From Acidobacteriota bacterium (GTDB taxonomy: Bacteria; Acidobacteriota; Terriglobia; UBA7540), in contig JAKAWO010000174.1 of assembly GCA_021827255.1 (NCBI GenBank), positions 1 through 6,522 on the forward strand: a DNA stretch of 6,522 nt, given 5' to 3'. The translations under genes and the position numbers were made by a program. Under the pieces are notes generated by a model. That model was not told where the DNA came from. It did no database searches and saw only the letters and a list, made by a program, of their open reading frames with translations. Of the stretch, positions 4,282 to 6,522 are shown in pieces (the stretch's first letter is position 1; each line of letters opens with the position of its first letter).

Positions 4282-5625
4282 CTAGGCGCGGGTGAGGTCA
4301 AAGACGGTGATTTCGGGCGGGGAGCCGAAGCGGATGGGAACGAAGATCGTGCCGATGCCGCGGTTGACGTAGAGCTGGCCGCCGGGCCTTTGGAACCAGC
4401 CGACGACGTAGGGCGTGATGAGTCGGGCGGGAGAAAGATCGGGGCTGATGAAGTCGAGCGTGACCTGGCCGCCGTGGGTGTGGCCAGCGAGGCTCAGATC
4501 AATTCCCAGCTCGGCGGCGCGATCGAAGGTGTTGGGGTTGTGGCTGAAAAGGATGTTGGCGGTGCCCGGCTCGATGAGCGGCTGAATGCCTTCAAGATAT
4601 TGGCGGACGTAGCCTAGGCCGTGGAAAAACTTCATGTGAGTTTGGTAGTCCACGCCGAGCAGATTGATCGCGTCCGAGCCAGAACGGATGAGGGCGCGCT
4701 CCTGCCGCAGGATTTTGACGTTCTGCTTGGCGAACAAGCGGGTGATGGATGCTTGGCAATGCGTCCATAGCTCATGGTTGCCGAGGCAACCGTAAATGCC
4801 ATAAGGCGCGCGGAGGCTGGACAACGCCTCGACGGCCGCGCCCTCGGTGGAAGCGTCCCAGGTGACAAAGTCGCCGGTGAGGGCGATGAGGTCGGGCTTG
4901 AGGCGATTGGTCATGGCGGCGACGCGGCGAATCTCGCGGGCGGTCATGAACGGCCCAATGTGCAGGTCGGAGAGTTGGGCGATGCGGAAGCCGTCAAACG
5001 CATTGGGCAGGCGAGCCAGGCAGATTTTGCGATGGGTGATGGTAATGTCCCTCAGCTCGAAGACCGCGCCATAGGCGTCCGCGGCAAAGGGCAGCGCCCC
5101 GGCCAGGACCCCGGCCTTCAAAATAAAATTGCGTCGCGATAGGGAAAAGTTGCCGCGAGGGGAAAGGATGGCCGGAGCCGAGGGGCGCGGAGTTTGTGGG
5201 TTGAGTGAAGTCTCAGGCTTGCCCCCGAGCCGCTGCGAAGCTGGCGGCGAATCAGAAGTCACAGCTTGAGCCGAGAGGTCTGACGCCGGTTCTTTGCGGC
5301 GGAAGACGCGGCTGGCCAGCCAGAACGGCAGGACGATGAGGAATCCCAGAACTGAGCTGGCTACCCACCAGAGAAACGGAGCCTGGAAGAGCGCCGCGGC
5401 GGGAGTAAGACGAACCGGACTGGGGCGATGACGGGACCAAGCGAGGTTATAGGCGAAAAGAAAGATGTAAAGGATGGCGGCGGCGCCACCGAGCGTGTGG
5501 CAAAGGCGGTCACTGCGGATGAATTTGCGCGCCAACTCGTTGAGCCGCCGGAACCAGAAGAGCTGCGACGGAATGAAGGTGATCAAAAGGCCCAGGATGA
5601 TGATTAAATGCACCGGGACATGCAT
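4282..5625 (-). CDS. Membrane-anchored calcineurin-like metallophosphoesterase with twin-arginine motif
   Basis: A 447-residue protein. The N-terminal third has three hydrophobic segments, about residues 6-24, 46-63 and 84-105. A charged, proline- and serine-rich linker (106-160) follows, then a twin-arginine motif SRRNFILK (163-170) with a hydrophobic stretch to about 181. The catalytic domain (about 205-447) has D220-x-H222 in LSDLHIG, G251-D252, G-N283-H284-E, H362 in SHNP and H382/H384 in AGHTHGGQ, ending NRGIGTIFVPIRFGSPPEIT. It belongs to the YkuE/YkoQ-type branch and should hydrolyse a phosphoester outside the cytoplasm at the membrane, possibly a lipid or envelope phosphate; the substrate is not determinable. 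If the SRR motif works, the linker is cytoplasmic and the catalytic domain is exported folded by Tat. GAGGG at 5636-5640 lies ten bases before the ATG. The PP2C gene lies 111 bases downstream on the same strand. Confidence 0.92.
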   Translation of the reverse strand: MHVPVHLIIILGLLITFIPSQLFWFRRLNELARKFIRSDRLCHTLGGAAAILYIFLFAYNLAWSRHRPSPVRLTPAAALFQAPFLWWVASSVLGFLIVLPFWLASRVFRRKEPASDLSAQAVTSDSPPASQRLGGKPETSLNPQTPRPSAPAILSPRGNFSLSRRNFILKAGVLAGALPFAADAYGAVFELRDITITHRKICLARLPNAFDGFRIAQLSDLHIGPFMTAREIRRVAAMTNRLKPDLIALTGDFVTWDASTEGAAVEALSSLRAPYGIYGCLGNHELWTHCQASITRLFAKQNVKILRQERALIRSGSDAINLLGVDYQTHMKFFHGLGYVRQYLEGIQPLIEPGTANILFSHNPNTFDRAAELGIDLSLAGHTHGGQVTLDFISPDLSPARLITPYVVGWFQRPGGQLYVNRGIGTIFVPIRFGSPPEITVFDLTRA

Positions 5626-5744
5626 GGATACGTTTCCCTCAAGTCAGGTTCGCCGGTCGTGCCCGCATTTGTCAACCCCATCGCGGTGAATTCGCAGCTT
5701 GTCCTTGCGCTTGTCTTCTCTTACCCTACCCTAGTTCGACTTCG
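5626..5744. promoter_or_regulatory. Divergent intergenic region between metallophosphoesterase and UvrC-like genes
   Basis: This 119-base gap must carry promoters for both flanking genes. On the minus strand a perfect TTGACA lies at 5675-5670, but no good -10 lies 16-18 bases further on. On the plus strand TTGTCC (5699-5704) and TACCCT (5722-5727), 17 bases apart, are a weak pair; a second TACCCT lies at 5727-5732. The UvrC-like ATG at 5745 has no clear Shine-Dalgarno sequence before it. No gene is supported inside; a frame open across 5608-5877 in another phase has no recognisable content. Confidence 0.35.
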
Positions 5745-6522
5745 ATGCGCCTGGCTGAGTCCATTCCGTACCGTCCGGGTGAGGAAGCGAGCCTGCTCAC
5801 GCGCCTCGAATCGCGCCCCGCTGTCTTCGCGCTGTTCTTCTCCGCAGCGCCGAGCCTTAGCGCGGCCTCGCCGCTAGCCGCCAGCGAGCCGCCGCCTTAC
5901 CTTTCGCGCTCCTGCGACCTGCGCCGCAGGCTGGCGCGGCTGCTGGGTGAGTCTTGGGGAAAGTCCAAGCGGCTGAACCTCCGCTCCATCACGCGCCGAA
6001 TTGAGTTCCAATACGTAGGGTCGAATTTTGAAGCGCAGTGGTTTCTCTACCATTTGACTCGCCAGTATTATTCGCGCCTGTACCGGAAGCGCCTGCGATT
6101 AAGTCCGCCATCGCTGCTCAAAATCAATCTCCGCAACCGTTTTCCGCGCTGCTATCCGACGCGCCGGCTGGCGAACGACGGCTCGATCTATTACGGCCCG
6201 TTCCCTTCCCGCGCTGCCGCCGAGCATTTTGCAGCCGCGTTCCTCGACTTGTTCAAAATCCGGCGCTGCGTCGAGAATCTTCATCCCGACCCGTCGCATC
6301 CCGGCTGTATTTATTCGCAGATGAAAATGTGCCTGGCGCCTTGTTTCAAGGGCTGCACGGATGACGAGTATCAGCAGGAGCTGGGCCGCGTGATCAGTTT
6401 TTTGGACGCGAGCGGCCGCCCACTGCTCGAGGCTCTGCGGGAGGAGCGCGACCGCGCCTCCCAGACGCTCGATTTTGAATCCGCCGAGCGCGCGCATCAC
6501 AAAATCGAAAAAATCAATGAAG
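5745..6522 (+). CDS. UvrC-like protein (degenerate GIY-YIG domain), 3' end outside window
   Basis: The first 259 residues of a protein that continues past the right edge; the frame is open with no stop. It matches the N-terminal half of excinuclease subunit UvrC. Residues 24-115 align with the GIY-YIG nuclease domain, but its signature is lost: the GIY position reads A-V-F (26-28), the YIG position reads Y-L-S (52-54), and the catalytic glutamate appears to be L101; D-L-R-R-R-L (58-63) remains. YYGPFPS (149-155) is the UvrC block. Cysteines 175, 188, 196 and 200 have spacing 13-8-4, close to the 12-8-4 of the four iron-sulfur cysteines in E. coli UvrC; C204 is extra. Residues 231-258 are a UVR motif, which contacts UvrB in UvrC. 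It is therefore probably a UvrC paralogue lacking 3'-incision activity, or a regulatory or structural partner. Start chosen: ATG 5745, whose MRLAESIPY fits; no Shine-Dalgarno is evident. Whether an RNase H-like 5'-incision domain follows cannot be seen. Confidence 0.88.
   Translation, partial: MRLAESIPYRPGEEASLLTRLESRPAVFALFFSAAPSLSAASPLAASEPPPYLSRSCDLRRRLARLLGESWGKSKRLNLRSITRRIEFQYVGSNFEAQWFLYHLTRQYYSRLYRKRLRLSPPSLLKINLRNRFPRCYPTRRLANDGSIYYGPFPSRAAAEHFAAAFLDLFKIRRCVENLHPDPSHPGCIYSQMKMCLAPCFKGCTDDEYQQELGRVISFLDASGRPLLEALREERDRASQTLDFESAERAHHKIEKINE

Noticed and set aside
4279..5142. Plus-strand frames of 112 and 122 codons opposite the membrane phosphoesterase
   Set aside because: They are antisense shadows rich in Gly/Ala/Asp/Glu, with no family resemblance.
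6038..6500. Plus- and minus-strand frames of 108 and 133 codons near the right edge
   Set aside because: They overlap the UvrC-like frame, which has clear motifs and simply lacks a stop inside the window.

Overview
The window reads as a stretch of moderately GC-rich bacterial chromosome carrying housekeeping-type genes. No integrase, transposase, phage or CRISPR component is visible. The best guess is an Acidobacteriota or a related soil/environmental phylum. This rests on three things: a small XRE regulator of a type I associate with that phylum, a fused MoaD-MoaE protein, and a UvrC-like protein with a decayed nuclease motif. It is an inference from family resemblance, not a phylogenetic result.

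Layout, left to right. Bases 1-146 hold no gene I can support, only an inverted repeat and a likely promoter for tRNA-Arg(UCG) at 147-223. A short XRE-type helix-turn-helix regulator (276-614, minus) converges on the tRNA and appears to be transcribed from a promoter placed so close to its ATG that the mRNA would be leaderless. Bases 660-876 are non-coding and rich in palindromes. Then three genes run in the same direction: a molybdopterin synthase with small and large subunits fused (877-1575), an inositol-monophosphatase-family phosphatase (1654-2448) and a soluble-looking calcineurin-like metallophosphoesterase (2521-3369). Gaps of 78 and 72 bases make one transcript possible but not proven.

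Convergent to these, 34 bases away, lies a SpoIIE/PP2C-type serine/threonine phosphatase (3404-4170, minus) whose reading frame is broken near 3724. Both halves are otherwise intact, and the protein pattern suggests a small deletion of 3k+1 bases, about 19 nt, that removed the conserved Ala-Gly-His loop. Upstream of it, on the same strand, is a second metallophosphoesterase (4282-5625, minus) with three N-terminal membrane segments and then a twin-arginine motif. A 119-base divergent intergenic region separates it from a UvrC-like protein (5745 to beyond the right edge, plus).

The genes do not form one obvious pathway: molybdenum cofactor synthesis, phosphate-ester hydrolysis (three different phosphatase families), signalling and DNA repair are mixed. 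The most interesting items are the UvrC-like protein (nuclease motif degenerate, four iron-sulfur cysteines and UVR motif kept), the MoaD-MoaE fusion with a buried Gly-Gly, the membrane-plus-Tat phosphoesterase and the frame-broken PP2C gene. I found no convincing new multi-gene system.
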